Assembly (NCBI GenBank): GCA_019242475.1 | Contig: JAFAVK010000017.1 | Coordinates: 31,834 to 95,833, forward strand | Length of the DNA: 64,000 bases | Direction of reading: 5' to 3' | Origin: Acidobacteriota bacterium | GTDB lineage: Bacteria > Acidobacteriota > Blastocatellia > Pyrinomonadales > Pyrinomonadaceae | Shown here: positions 57,419 to 64,000 of the stretch, in pieces | Layout of the letters: every line of letters starts with the position of its first letter | Position numbering within the stretch: position 1 is the first letter of the stretch | Made by a program: the position numbers and the translations under genes | The notes under the pieces: generated by a model | Databases searched by the model: none | What the model was told of the DNA's origin: nothing | What the model saw: only the letters and a program-made list of their open reading frames with translations

Positions 57419-59155
57419 ATGTCCCCCAAAATCTCCCGCAGAGAGCTTCTGAAAAGTGGCGCGAAGGCGGCCGCGGCGCTGTCGGTCTTGCCTTCGCTGA
57501 CGAGTGAAGCCGAGGCGCAGCGCGCGCGCGTTCCGCGTCGCGTCGCGGAGCAGAAGACGGGCGCGCTCGCGCGGCTGGACGAGTTTATCGAGCGGCACAT
57601 GCACGAGGCGGGCGCGCCGGGGATGACGCTGGCGCTCGCCGACCGCAATGGTGCGGTGCGCGTCTCGGCCCACGGCTTCGCCGACACGAAGGCGGGCACG
57701 CGCGTGACGCCCGAGACGCTGTTCGAGGTCGGCTCCATCTCGAAATCGTTCGCGGCCGTCGCGCTGTTGCAGATGCTGGACGAGGGGCGCGTCGATTTGC
57801 AAAGGCCCGTCGCCGAGTACCTGCCGTGGCTCAAGCTCGAACAGAAGCACGGCGCGGTGACGGCGCACCACCTGCTCAGCCACACGTCGGGCCTGCCGGG
57901 CGCGCCTTTGCTTCCCGAGAGCGTGGCCGTCGGGCTCGAAACGTTTTTCAAGCCGGGCGAGAAATGGGTCTACGCGAATGTCGGCTACCTCATCGTCGGC
58001 CTGTTGATTGAGGCGCTCGACCGCCGCCCCTTCGCCGACGCGCTCGCCGCGCGCCTCCTCAAGCCCCTGGGGATGAACAACAGCGCGCCCCTTATCTCCA
58101 ACGCCTTGAGGCCGCGGATGGCCGTCGGCTACGCGCCCGAGTTCGAAGACCGGCCGTTCCCTCTGCGTGGAAAGTTGGCGGAGGCTCCGTGGATCGAGGT
58201 TGACACGGCCGCGGGCGGCGTCGCCTCGACGGCCACGGACATGGTCGCCTACCTGCGGATGCTCCTGAACCGCGGCGCGGCCGGGACGCGCCGGCTCATC
58301 TCTGAAAACGGCTTCGGGCTTTTGACCAGGCCCGTCATCAAGGCCCCCTTCCGCGGCGAGGAGGCGAGCTACGCGTACGGCCTCTGGGTCAGTCAGAACA
58401 AGGAGGGCGCGACGCACCTGCGCCACACGGGCGGCATGGTCGCCTTCAGCTCTTCGCTCGACGTTGACCTGACGAACGGCGTCGCGGCCTTCGCCTCGGT
58501 CAACGCCTCGCTCAGCGGCTACCGCCCCGTCGCCGTGACGAAGTACGCGCTCGAACTCCTGAACGCCGAGCGCGCGGGGCGCGAGCTGCCCGCGCCGCCC
58601 GCATCGCCGCCCCCGCCCGACGAGGTGAAGAACGCCGCCGACTACGCGGGCACGTACGCCACGCCCGACGGCCGGCAGTTAATTTTGAGCGCCGAAGGCG
58701 GCAGGCTCCTGCTCACGAACAGGGGGCCGGCGGTCGCGCTCGAACGCTCGGGCGGCCCCGACTCCTTCATCGTCAAGCACCCCGAGTTCGAGTTGTTCCG
58801 CCTCGCCTTCACGCGCGAGGGCGACAAGGTGACGGAGGCGGGCCACGGCGCGGACTGGTACACGAACTCAAATTACAAAGGCCCGCGCGCCTTCGAATAC
58901 CCGAAGGAGTGGGACGCCTACGCCGGGCGCTACCGCCACGAGAGCGCCTGGTACGGCTCCGTCCGCATCGTCCTGCGCCGCGGCCGACTCTGGCTCGAAG
59001 GCGAGCAGGAACTCGTCGCGCTCCCCGACGGCTCCTTCTCCCTCGGCCCGCCCGAAGAGACGGCCGAGCGCATCCGCTTCCTCGACCCCTCCGGCGGCCG
59101 CGCCCTCCGCATGAACGTCTCCTCGTGCATCTACTACCGGACTTACATGCCTTGA
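57419..59155 (+). CDS. Beta-lactamase-family serine hydrolase
   Basis: 578 residues. The N-terminus SRRELLKSGAKAAAALSVLPSL looks like a twin-arginine export signal. The class C beta-lactamase/penicillin-binding fold has SISKS (SxxK nucleophile near residue 106), YANVGY (YxN near 182) and RHTGG. A C-terminal domain of about 170 residues (from NAADYAGTYATPDGRQL) contains repeated beta-barrel, lipocalin-like blocks typical of such esterases/peptidases. It probably acts on peptides or esters in the periplasm. A heptad hairpin follows its stop by 3 nt. Confidence 0.88.
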   Translation: MSPKISRRELLKSGAKAAAALSVLPSLTSEAEAQRARVPRRVAEQKTGALARLDEFIERHMHEAGAPGMTLALADRNGAVRVSAHGFADTKAGTRVTPETLFEVGSISKSFAAVALLQMLDEGRVDLQRPVAEYLPWLKLEQKHGAVTAHHLLSHTSGLPGAPLLPESVAVGLETFFKPGEKWVYANVGYLIVGLLIEALDRRPFADALAARLLKPLGMNNSAPLISNALRPRMAVGYAPEFEDRPFPLRGKLAEAPWIEVDTAAGGVASTATDMVAYLRMLLNRGAAGTRRLISENGFGLLTRPVIKAPFRGEEASYAYGLWVSQNKEGATHLRHTGGMVAFSSSLDVDLTNGVAAFASVNASLSGYRPVAVTKYALELLNAERAGRELPAPPASPPPPDEVKNAADYAGTYATPDGRQLILSAEGGRLLLTNRGPAVALERSGGPDSFIVKHPEFELFRLAFTREGDKVTEAGHGADWYTNSNYKGPRAFEYPKEWDAYAGRYRHESAWYGSVRIVLRRGRLWLEGEQELVALPDGSFSLGPPEETAERIRFLDPSGGRALRMNVSSCIYYRTYMP

Positions 59156-59158
59156 ATT

Positions 59159-59240
59159 AAGTGATGAGCGATGAATGATGAATGATGAATAAAAGCAGGC
59201 CGGTTCTTATTCATCATTCATCACTCATCACTCATCATTT
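59159..59240. repeat. Heptad hairpin element C (TGATGAR words)
   Basis: 34-nt arms 59159-59192 and 59207-59240 pair with three mismatches around a 14-nt loop. The words are TGATGAA/TGATGAG/CGATGAA. It begins 3 nt after the stop of the serine hydrolase. TGA triplets at 59162, 59172 and 59176 cover all three frames. Confidence 0.88.
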
Positions 59241-59315
59241 TCCTGGAACTTTCCCCGCCGCCCCGGCGAAATGGAAGTGTCCGGGGGTTGCAGACGAGGA
59301 GTTCCGGAGCCGAGG

Positions 59316-59981
59316 ATGGCAGTTTCCCAACAACAGACGGACGCGGATTTACTCCGGCGGATGCTGGCCGGGGACGAGGAGGCGTTCACGGCGCTCTACC
59401 GGCGCCGGCAGGGCGGCGTCTACCGCTTCGCCTTGCAGATGAGCGGCTCCGAGGCCGTCGCCGAGGACGTGGTGCAGGAGACCTTCATGGTCTTGATGCG
59501 CGACGGCGGCAACTTCGACTCGGGGCGCGGGTCGGTCGCCGCCTACCTCTACGGCATCGCGCGCAACCACGTCCTGCGCGCCTTCGACCGCGAGCGCGCA
59601 CTCGTCCGCTTCGACGAAGAGGCGGAGGAGGGCGGGGAACTCCCGCACGAGAACCTCGTCGCGCGCCCAGACCCCTTGGGCGATCTGACGCGCGCCGAGT
59701 CGGTCGAGAAGCTGCGGCAGGCGGTGCTCGCTCTGCCCGCGCACTACCGCGAGGCCGTCGTGCTCTGCGAGCTGCACGAGATGAGCTACGTCGAGGCGGC
59801 CGAGGCGTTGGGGTGCGCGGTCGGGACGGTGCGCTCGCGCCTGCACCGCGCCCGCGCGATGCTCGCGGAGAAGCTCCGCGGCAGGCGCGAGACGGCGCGC
59901 GAGGGCGAGGCGGAGTTTGAAGAAGGGACGGGCGCCCCCGCGCCGGGTCAGGCTTTAAGGACGGCGAGGTGTTTCGCATGA
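59316..59981 (+). CDS. ECF-type RNA polymerase sigma factor
   Basis: 221 residues. Region 2 is DEEAFTALYRRRQGGVYRFALQMSGSEAVAEDVVQETFMVLMRDGGNFDSGRGSVAAYLYGIARNHV. Region 4 is LRQAVLALPAHYREAVVLCELHEMSYVEAAEALGCAVGTVRSRLHRARAMLAEKL, with the usual helix-turn-helix. A charged C-terminal tail of about 35 residues follows. Start 59316 (MAVSQQQTD) is preferred over 59271. Its stop overlaps the anti-sigma start (ATGA), a standard pairing that couples their synthesis. Confidence 0.92.
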   Translation: MAVSQQQTDADLLRRMLAGDEEAFTALYRRRQGGVYRFALQMSGSEAVAEDVVQETFMVLMRDGGNFDSGRGSVAAYLYGIARNHVLRAFDRERALVRFDEEAEEGGELPHENLVARPDPLGDLTRAESVEKLRQAVLALPAHYREAVVLCELHEMSYVEAAEALGCAVGTVRSRLHRARAMLAEKLRGRRETAREGEAEFEEGTGAPAPGQALRTARCFA

Positions 59982-60814
59982 ACTGTCTTGAATTCGAGAG
60001 CCAGTTGGAAGTCCTCGCGCGCGGCGCGCTCGCCGACGCGCGGACGCGCGCCGCGGCCGAGGCGCACGGCGCATCTTGCGAGGCGTGCGCCGCGCGGCTC
60101 GCCGACGAGCGCTCGCTGTCGTCGGGACTGCGCGCGCTGGCCGCGGGGATGAAGACGGCGGAGGCGCCCGCGCGCGTCGAGGCGGCGCTCGTCGCGGCCT
60201 TCCGCGCGCGCGCCGCAGCCCAAGAGTCGGGTGAGGTCGCCGCGGCGTCGAACGTAGTCCCGATGTCTGGGCACGCGCCGGCGCGGCGCTGGTCTTGGGC
60301 GAAGACAATCGCGATCGCTTCGATGGCCGCGGCGGCATCGCTCGCGCTCTTCGTGCTGTTGCGGCCGGACGCGCCGCCGAGCGCCCCCACGCAGAAGGCG
60401 ATGTTCGTCGAGCCCCCGCCCGTCACGAGCGGCGGCCCCCCGACAGTCCCGCAGAACAGGCCGCTCGCGGCGGTCGAGCCGGAGCCCACGCCCAACGAGG
60501 TCAGGGCCTCCGTGCCGCGCCCGGCCTTCACGGCGCGCCCGCGCGCCACCAACGTCTCTTACGGCAGGCCGTCGCGCCCCGCGCTCGCGGCCGACCCGCG
60601 CGCAGAGGAGGTGGCGACCGATTTCATCCCGCTCGTCCAGGCCGGCCCGTACACGCAGGCCGAGGAGGGGCACCTCGTCCGCGTCGAGCTGCCGCGCTCG
60701 GCCCTCGCCTCCTTCGGCCTGCCCGTCAACGCCGAGACGGCGGGCGGCCGCGTCAAGGCCGACGTGCTCATGGGCCAGGACGGCATCGCGCGCGCCATCC
60801 GCTTCGTCCGCTGA
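59978..60814 (+). CDS. Zinc-finger anti-sigma factor with periplasmic domain
   Basis: 278 residues. The cytoplasmic zinc-finger segment EAHGASCEACAARLADERSL has the H-x3-C-x2-C arrangement of ZAS anti-sigma proteins. A single membrane helix follows (WAKTIAIASMAAAASLALFVLL, about 107-128). The periplasmic part is proline-rich and ends in a beta domain (LVRVELPRSALASFGLPVNAETAGGRVKADVLMGQDGIARAIRFV). It presumably holds the upstream ECF factor inactive until a periplasmic signal. The next gene, 40 nt on, encodes a secreted protein. Confidence 0.88.
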   Translation: MNCLEFESQLEVLARGALADARTRAAAEAHGASCEACAARLADERSLSSGLRALAAGMKTAEAPARVEAALVAAFRARAAAQESGEVAAASNVVPMSGHAPARRWSWAKTIAIASMAAAASLALFVLLRPDAPPSAPTQKAMFVEPPPVTSGGPPTVPQNRPLAAVEPEPTPNEVRASVPRPAFTARPRATNVSYGRPSRPALAADPRAEEVATDFIPLVQAGPYTQAEEGHLVRVELPRSALASFGLPVNAETAGGRVKADVLMGQDGIARAIRFVR

Positions 60815-60854
60815 AATTTTCATCAGGAACTAAAACGGAAAAAGGAGTCAGACT

Positions 60855-61907
60855 ATGCAGAGGAAGTTTATTGTCTTCTCGGTCGCGGCGGCGCTGCTGC
60901 TGAACGCTTTGGGCGCGGCCGCGCAGGAGATCAGGCAGAAGGTCACCGTCGCGCCGCCCGAAGAGGAGGAGATATTCATCGCGCAGGGGCCGGGCGTGCC
61001 GGCGCCGCCGCCGCAGGTCGAAATCAACGGCGACAACCTCATCTTCATGGCGACCGAGATGAGCTTCGCCGGCAAGCTCGTCAAGGGCGCGCCCTACTCG
61101 GCGCAGGCCGTGACCGAGTCGGTGCAGTCGCTCGCGGACGGCAACCGCATCGTCCGCAAGACGACCGCGCAACTCTACCGCGACACGGAGGGGCGCACGC
61201 GCCGTGAGCAGACCGTCGGGTTCTTCGGCCCCTTCGCCGCCTCGGGCGAGGAGACACAGACCGTCTTCATCAACGACCCCGTCTCCGGCGTCAACTACAT
61301 CCTCGAACCCTCCACCAAGACCGCGCGCAAGCTGCCGCGCATGGAGATGCACTGGAAGGTCGAGAGTGACGCCGCCGACAGCGCGCGCCAGAAGGCCGAG
61401 CAGGAGGTGACGCGCAAGGTCGAGGTCGAGCGCACCTTCAACACGCGCGTGCAAGGCCCCGACGCGCAGGTGACGGGCACGGCCGTCATCGTCACCGGCC
61501 CCTCCTCGCCCGACGGCGTGACCTTCATGCGGAGCAGCTCGAAGCACGAGGCGAAGACCGAGAAGCTCGAAGCGCGCCAGTTCGACGGCGTGACGGCCGA
61601 GGGCTCGCGCACCACCGTGACCATCCCGGCCGGCGAGATCGGCAACGAGCAGCCGATCCAGATCGTGGACGAGCGCTGGTACTCGCCCGACCTTCAGGCC
61701 GTCGTCATGACGCGCCACAGCGACCCGCGCTACGGCGAGACGACCTACCGCCTGACCAACATCTCGCGCACAGAGCCCGCGGCCACACTCTTCCAGGTGC
61801 CCTCGGACTACACCGTCAAGGAGGTCGGCGGCCCCGGCGCCGGCGTCCGCACGCGCACCTTCCGCCGCACGGCGCCCGCCCCGCTCGCCCCGCCGCAGGA
61901 GAACTAA
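60855..61907 (+). CDS. Secreted protein downstream of the anti-sigma factor
   Basis: 350 residues. The signal peptide is RKFIVFSVAAALLLNALGAAAQ. The body matches the protein at 49953-50906 in two blocks: VKGAPYSAQAVTESVQSLADGNRIVRKTTAQLYRDTEGRTRRE and TVTIPAGEIGNEQPIQIVDERWYSPDLQAVVMTRHSDPRYGETTYRLTNISRTEPAATLF. AAAGGAG precedes the ATG. Position in the sigma/anti-sigma operon suggests it is a sensor partner or a regulon product. No domain of known function is recognised. Confidence 0.8.
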   Translation: MQRKFIVFSVAAALLLNALGAAAQEIRQKVTVAPPEEEEIFIAQGPGVPAPPPQVEINGDNLIFMATEMSFAGKLVKGAPYSAQAVTESVQSLADGNRIVRKTTAQLYRDTEGRTRREQTVGFFGPFAASGEETQTVFINDPVSGVNYILEPSTKTARKLPRMEMHWKVESDAADSARQKAEQEVTRKVEVERTFNTRVQGPDAQVTGTAVIVTGPSSPDGVTFMRSSSKHEAKTEKLEARQFDGVTAEGSRTTVTIPAGEIGNEQPIQIVDERWYSPDLQAVVMTRHSDPRYGETTYRLTNISRTEPAATLFQVPSDYTVKEVGGPGAGVRTRTFRRTAPAPLAPPQEN

Positions 61908-61916
61908 GTCAAGTCA

Positions 61917-62004
61917 GACGGGGAGACGTGGGGAAGGGGTGACGGGGGGACAGAAGCCTTTCGGCCGAATGTCCCCCGTCACCCCTTCCCCACGTCTCCC
62001 CGTC
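61917..62004. repeat. Hairpin element I (G-rich, heptad-like) between convergent genes
   Basis: 34-35-nt arms 61917-61951 and 61971-62004 pair perfectly except for one bulged G; the loop holds the palindrome TTCGGCCGAA. The words are loosely heptameric (GGGGAGA, CGTGGGG, AAGGGGT, GACGGGG). It starts 9 nt after one stop codon and ends 3 nt before the stop of the minus-strand permease, fitting a bidirectional terminator. Confidence 0.88.
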
Positions 62005-62007
62005 ACG

Positions 62008-62823
62008 TCATCCCGTCCGCTTCAGCTTCCCCGTCCGCTTCGCCCAGCGCTCGACCAGCGCGAAGACGTAGAGGCCGAGGGGGATGAAGACGAGGCCCAT
62101 CAGCGTCAAGACCGTCAGCTCGTAGGCGCAGGCCGAGAGCGGGGCGCCCGCGACCATCTCCTGGCCCGCGCCGATGCCGACCAGCTTGCGACAGGCCGAG
62201 AGGGCGTAGGTCGCCGGGCTGACGACCGAGAGTGGCTGGAGCCAGCGCGGCAGCACCGACACGTCGTAGTAGACGCCCGAGACGAGGAGCAGCACGCCCT
62301 GGAAGATGTTCGTCGCCTCCGCCCCGCGCTCGGGCGAGAAGACCGGCAGCACCGCCGCCATCAGCCCCAGCCCGATGAAGGCCGCGCTCGAGACGGCGAG
62401 CACCACGACCAGCCCCGCCCAGTTCGCGCGCGACAGGTCGATGTCCACGAAGAGCAGCATCCCGAAGACGATGATGACCGACCGCACGACGGCGTAGCCC
62501 GTCGCGAAGATGCTCACGCCCGCGAGGTGCACGAGCCTTGAGACCGGCGCCATGAAGGTGTATTCGAGCGTCCCCTCCCAGCGCTCGTAGGTGATCGAGT
62601 TGGCGATCTCCTGGAAGACGACCGACAGCAAGCCCCACAGCATCACGCCCACCATCAGCGTCAGCGTCAGCCGGCGGTCTCCGGCCGCCACGCCGATCAG
62701 CACGACCGTCGCCGAGTTGACCACCGCGTAGAAGGTGAAGACCACCACCCACGAGAAGTAACGCCGCGTCAGGTGGTAGTCGCGGAAGAAGAACGCCCAC
62801 GTCTGTCTGAGTACCTGTTCCAT
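62008..62823 (-). CDS. ABC-2 type transporter permease
   Basis: 271 residues with about six membrane segments (for example FSWVVVFTFYAVVNSATVVLIGVAAG, LMVGVMLWGLLSVVFQEIANSI, SVIIVFGMLLFVDIDL, WAGLVVVLAVSSAAFIGLGLMAAVLPVF, IFQGVLLLVSGVYYDVSVLP and AYELTVLTLMGLVFIPLGLYVFALV). The YEIANSI-type and SGVYYPVSVLP-like motifs fit the ABC-2 export family. Its start is 3 nt after the ATPase gene stop, so the two form one exporter. The substrate is unknown. Confidence 0.88.
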   Translation of the reverse strand: MEQVLRQTWAFFFRDYHLTRRYFSWVVVFTFYAVVNSATVVLIGVAAGDRRLTLTLMVGVMLWGLLSVVFQEIANSITYERWEGTLEYTFMAPVSRLVHLAGVSIFATGYAVVRSVIIVFGMLLFVDIDLSRANWAGLVVVLAVSSAAFIGLGLMAAVLPVFSPERGAEATNIFQGVLLLVSGVYYDVSVLPRWLQPLSVVSPATYALSACRKLVGIGAGQEMVAGAPLSACAYELTVLTLMGLVFIPLGLYVFALVERWAKRTGKLKRTG

Positions 62824-62826
62824 CTG

Positions 62827-63648
62827 CTACACCTCCGCCAAAACCTTTTCCGTCTTCTTCCCGCCGCCCTCTCCGTCGAGCTTCTGGCCGGCGAGCGCGA
62901 TGAAGGCGTCGTCCAGGGTCTCGGCGCCCGAGGCGCGCTTCAGCTCGTCGGGCGTGCCCTCAGCGATGAGGCGCCCGCCGGCGATGAAGCCGATGCGCGC
63001 GCAGAGCCGCTCGGTCTCGGCCATGTCGTGCGAGGTCAGAAGGATCGTCGTCCCGTGCTCGCCCCGCAGGTTTTCGAGGAACGTCTGCACGTCGCGCCGG
63101 CTCTTCGGGTCTAAACCGGTCGTCGGCTCGTCCAGAAGCAGCAGCGGCGGGTTGACCAGCAGCGCGCGCGTGATGGCGACCTTCTGCTGCATGCCGCGGC
63201 TCAGCTCTTCGAGCGGGTCGGTGAACTTCTCGCCCTCCATCCCGAGGGCTTCGAGAATCTCGAGCGCGCGCCGCTCGGCCGCCGCCTTCTCCATGCCGTA
63301 GAGGAAGGCCGAGTAGAGCAGGTTCTCGCGCGCCGAGAGCTTCTTGTAGAAGGCCGCGTCCACGCTCACGCGCCCGACCAGGCGCCTGACTTCCGCCTCC
63401 TCGCCGGGGATGCTGTGGCCGAGCATCCGCACCTCGCCCGAGTCCGGCACGAGCAGCGTCGAGAGCACGCGGATGAGCGTGGACTTGCCCGAGCCGTTCG
63501 GCCCGAGCAGCCCGTAGGTCTCGCCCACGGCGACCTCGAAGGAGACCTCCGAGAGAGCGCGCGTGACCGTGCGGCGCGTGCGGACTAAGCCTTTACGCTT
63601 GCTGAAGGATTTGGAGAGGCTGCGGACTTCTATCCCGAGATTCGACAT
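62827..63648 (-). CDS. ABC transporter ATP-binding protein
   Basis: 273 residues. Walker A is GLLGPNGSGKSTLIRVLSTLL, the Q-loop region is VGRVSVDAAFYKKLSARENL (the glutamine is replaced by the sequence GRVSVD), the signature is LEELSRGMQQKVAITRALL (LSRGM variant of LSGGQ), Walker B is LLLLDEPTTGLDPKSRRDV, and the switch is TSHDM. It is the DrrA/NatA type, partner of the ABC-2 permease downstream. ATG 63648 is preferred; the GTG at 63651 is an alternative. Confidence 0.92.
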   Translation of the reverse strand: MSNLGIEVRSLSKSFSKRKGLVRTRRTVTRALSEVSFEVAVGETYGLLGPNGSGKSTLIRVLSTLLVPDSGEVRMLGHSIPGEEAEVRRLVGRVSVDAAFYKKLSARENLLYSAFLYGMEKAAAERRALEILEALGMEGEKFTDPLEELSRGMQQKVAITRALLVNPPLLLLDEPTTGLDPKSRRDVQTFLENLRGEHGTTILLTSHDMAETERLCARIGFIAGGRLIAEGTPDELKRASGAETLDDAFIALAGQKLDGEGGGKKTEKVLAEV

Positions 63649-63860
63649 CACTCACACACCTTCCCGGCCTTTGGGTGGTCGGGCAACCGCTTTCCGTTTA
63701 AGAAGGGAAAGAAAGAAACGACGTGGAGTCGTTTACGGCGGTCTTACCTAGGCGAGTCTGATGGTGCGAAATCTCATCACGGGTTTACCTCACTTGCTGT
63801 GAGTGGGGCAAGGATAGACGAGGCTGGCAGGTTTGGCAAGGGTTTGTTGACGGCCTGTAG

Positions 63861-63904
63861 GTAGCACATTAGATGTCCGGTCTCAGTAGCACATGAGATG
63901 TCCG
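63861..63904 (+). repeat. Direct repeats at the left edge of a probable insertion sequence
   Basis: GTAGCACATTAGATGTCCG (63861-63879) and GTAGCACATGAGATGTCCG (63886-63904) are 19-mers differing at one base, 25 nt apart. They lie just upstream of a probable transposase start and may be transposase-binding or terminal sequences. Confidence 0.6.
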
Positions 63905-63951
63905 CTTTCGGGCGGTAACGAGTAAAGGCTTATGGGCAGGAGGACGCGCCC

Positions 63952-64000
63952 ATGCCGTACTACTCGGAGGCCGCCGTGGAGCGGGCCATGAAAGTTCAAG
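63952..64000 (+). CDS. N-terminus of a probable transposase (partial)
   Basis: ATG 63952 with GGAGG eight bases upstream opens a frame MPYYSEAAVERAMKVQ that runs off the window. From memory this matches the beginning of ISNCY-like/helix-turn-helix integrase-type transposases (…EAAVERAMKVQEVIL…). The direct repeats upstream support an insertion-sequence end. With only 16 codons visible the family call is tentative. Confidence 0.5.
   Translation, partial: MPYYSEAAVERAMKVQ

Noticed and set aside
63649..63860. Region between the ABC ATPase gene and the direct repeats inspected for tRNA, small ORF or attachment site
   Set aside because: No cloverleaf, no convincing open frame and no repeat of a tRNA end was seen.

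Overview
The window is one contiguous stretch of a GC-rich bacterial chromosome that contains the replication-origin region. Gene content and order (gyrB-recF-dnaN-dnaA facing rpmH-rnpA-yidD-yidC-jag-mnmE-mnmG-parA-parB, then an F-ATPase operon), large Oar-type TonB-dependent receptors with an N-terminal carboxypeptidase-regulatory domain, ECF sigma/anti-sigma pairs and many secreted proteins of unknown function suggest an Acidobacteriota chromosome, most likely of the Blastocatellia/Pyrinomonadales type. The taxon is an inference from gene content only; no rRNA or tRNA gene was seen.

Layout. 1-7.7 kb: end of an outer-membrane protein, two stress-type small proteins, a HAD phosphatase/glycosyltransferase/hydrolase run, a thioesterase, a geranylgeranyl-reductase-like flavoprotein, and the Memo and AMMECR1 halves of the AmmeMemoRadiSam set. 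7.8-23.5 kb: origin block. gyrB, recF, dnaN and dnaA lie on the minus strand. The dnaN-dnaA spacer holds eleven DnaA boxes, an AT-rich element and a DnaA-trio tract; a smaller box cluster lies upstream of dnaA. rpmH to parB run on the plus strand. 23.7-28 kb: F-ATPase genes for b', b, delta, alpha and gamma only. 28-37 kb: VanZ-like protein, a ketosynthase/TonB-like/methyltransferase/flavoprotein operon, and a complete Oar-like receptor. 37-45 kb: lone iolB, TPR and secreted proteins, and a NurA nuclease / zinc-ribbon / HAS-barrel-like cluster. 45-54 kb: secreted proteins, thiC under a TPP riboswitch, BON and LysM proteins, moaA, queG. 54.5-63.6 kb: NagZ-like glycosidase, M28 peptidase, beta-lactamase-fold hydrolase, ECF sigma/anti-sigma plus a secreted protein, and an ABC-2 exporter. 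The window ends inside the first codons of a probable transposase.

The most unusual feature is a family of about ten intergenic hairpins built from degenerate 7-bp words. The words differ between copies (TGATGAR, GTAGGCA, ACCGTGA, AGGTCRG, TTTGAAA and others). The architecture is shared: arms are commonly 31-35 nt, and the left arm begins on or within about 10 nt of a stop codon. Between convergent genes the element fills the gap between the two stops. One copy sits inside the ATP synthase operon between atpA and atpG. In several copies the 7-bp period places stop codons in all three reading frames. These elements look like combined terminators and fail-safe translation stops; that function is a hypothesis.
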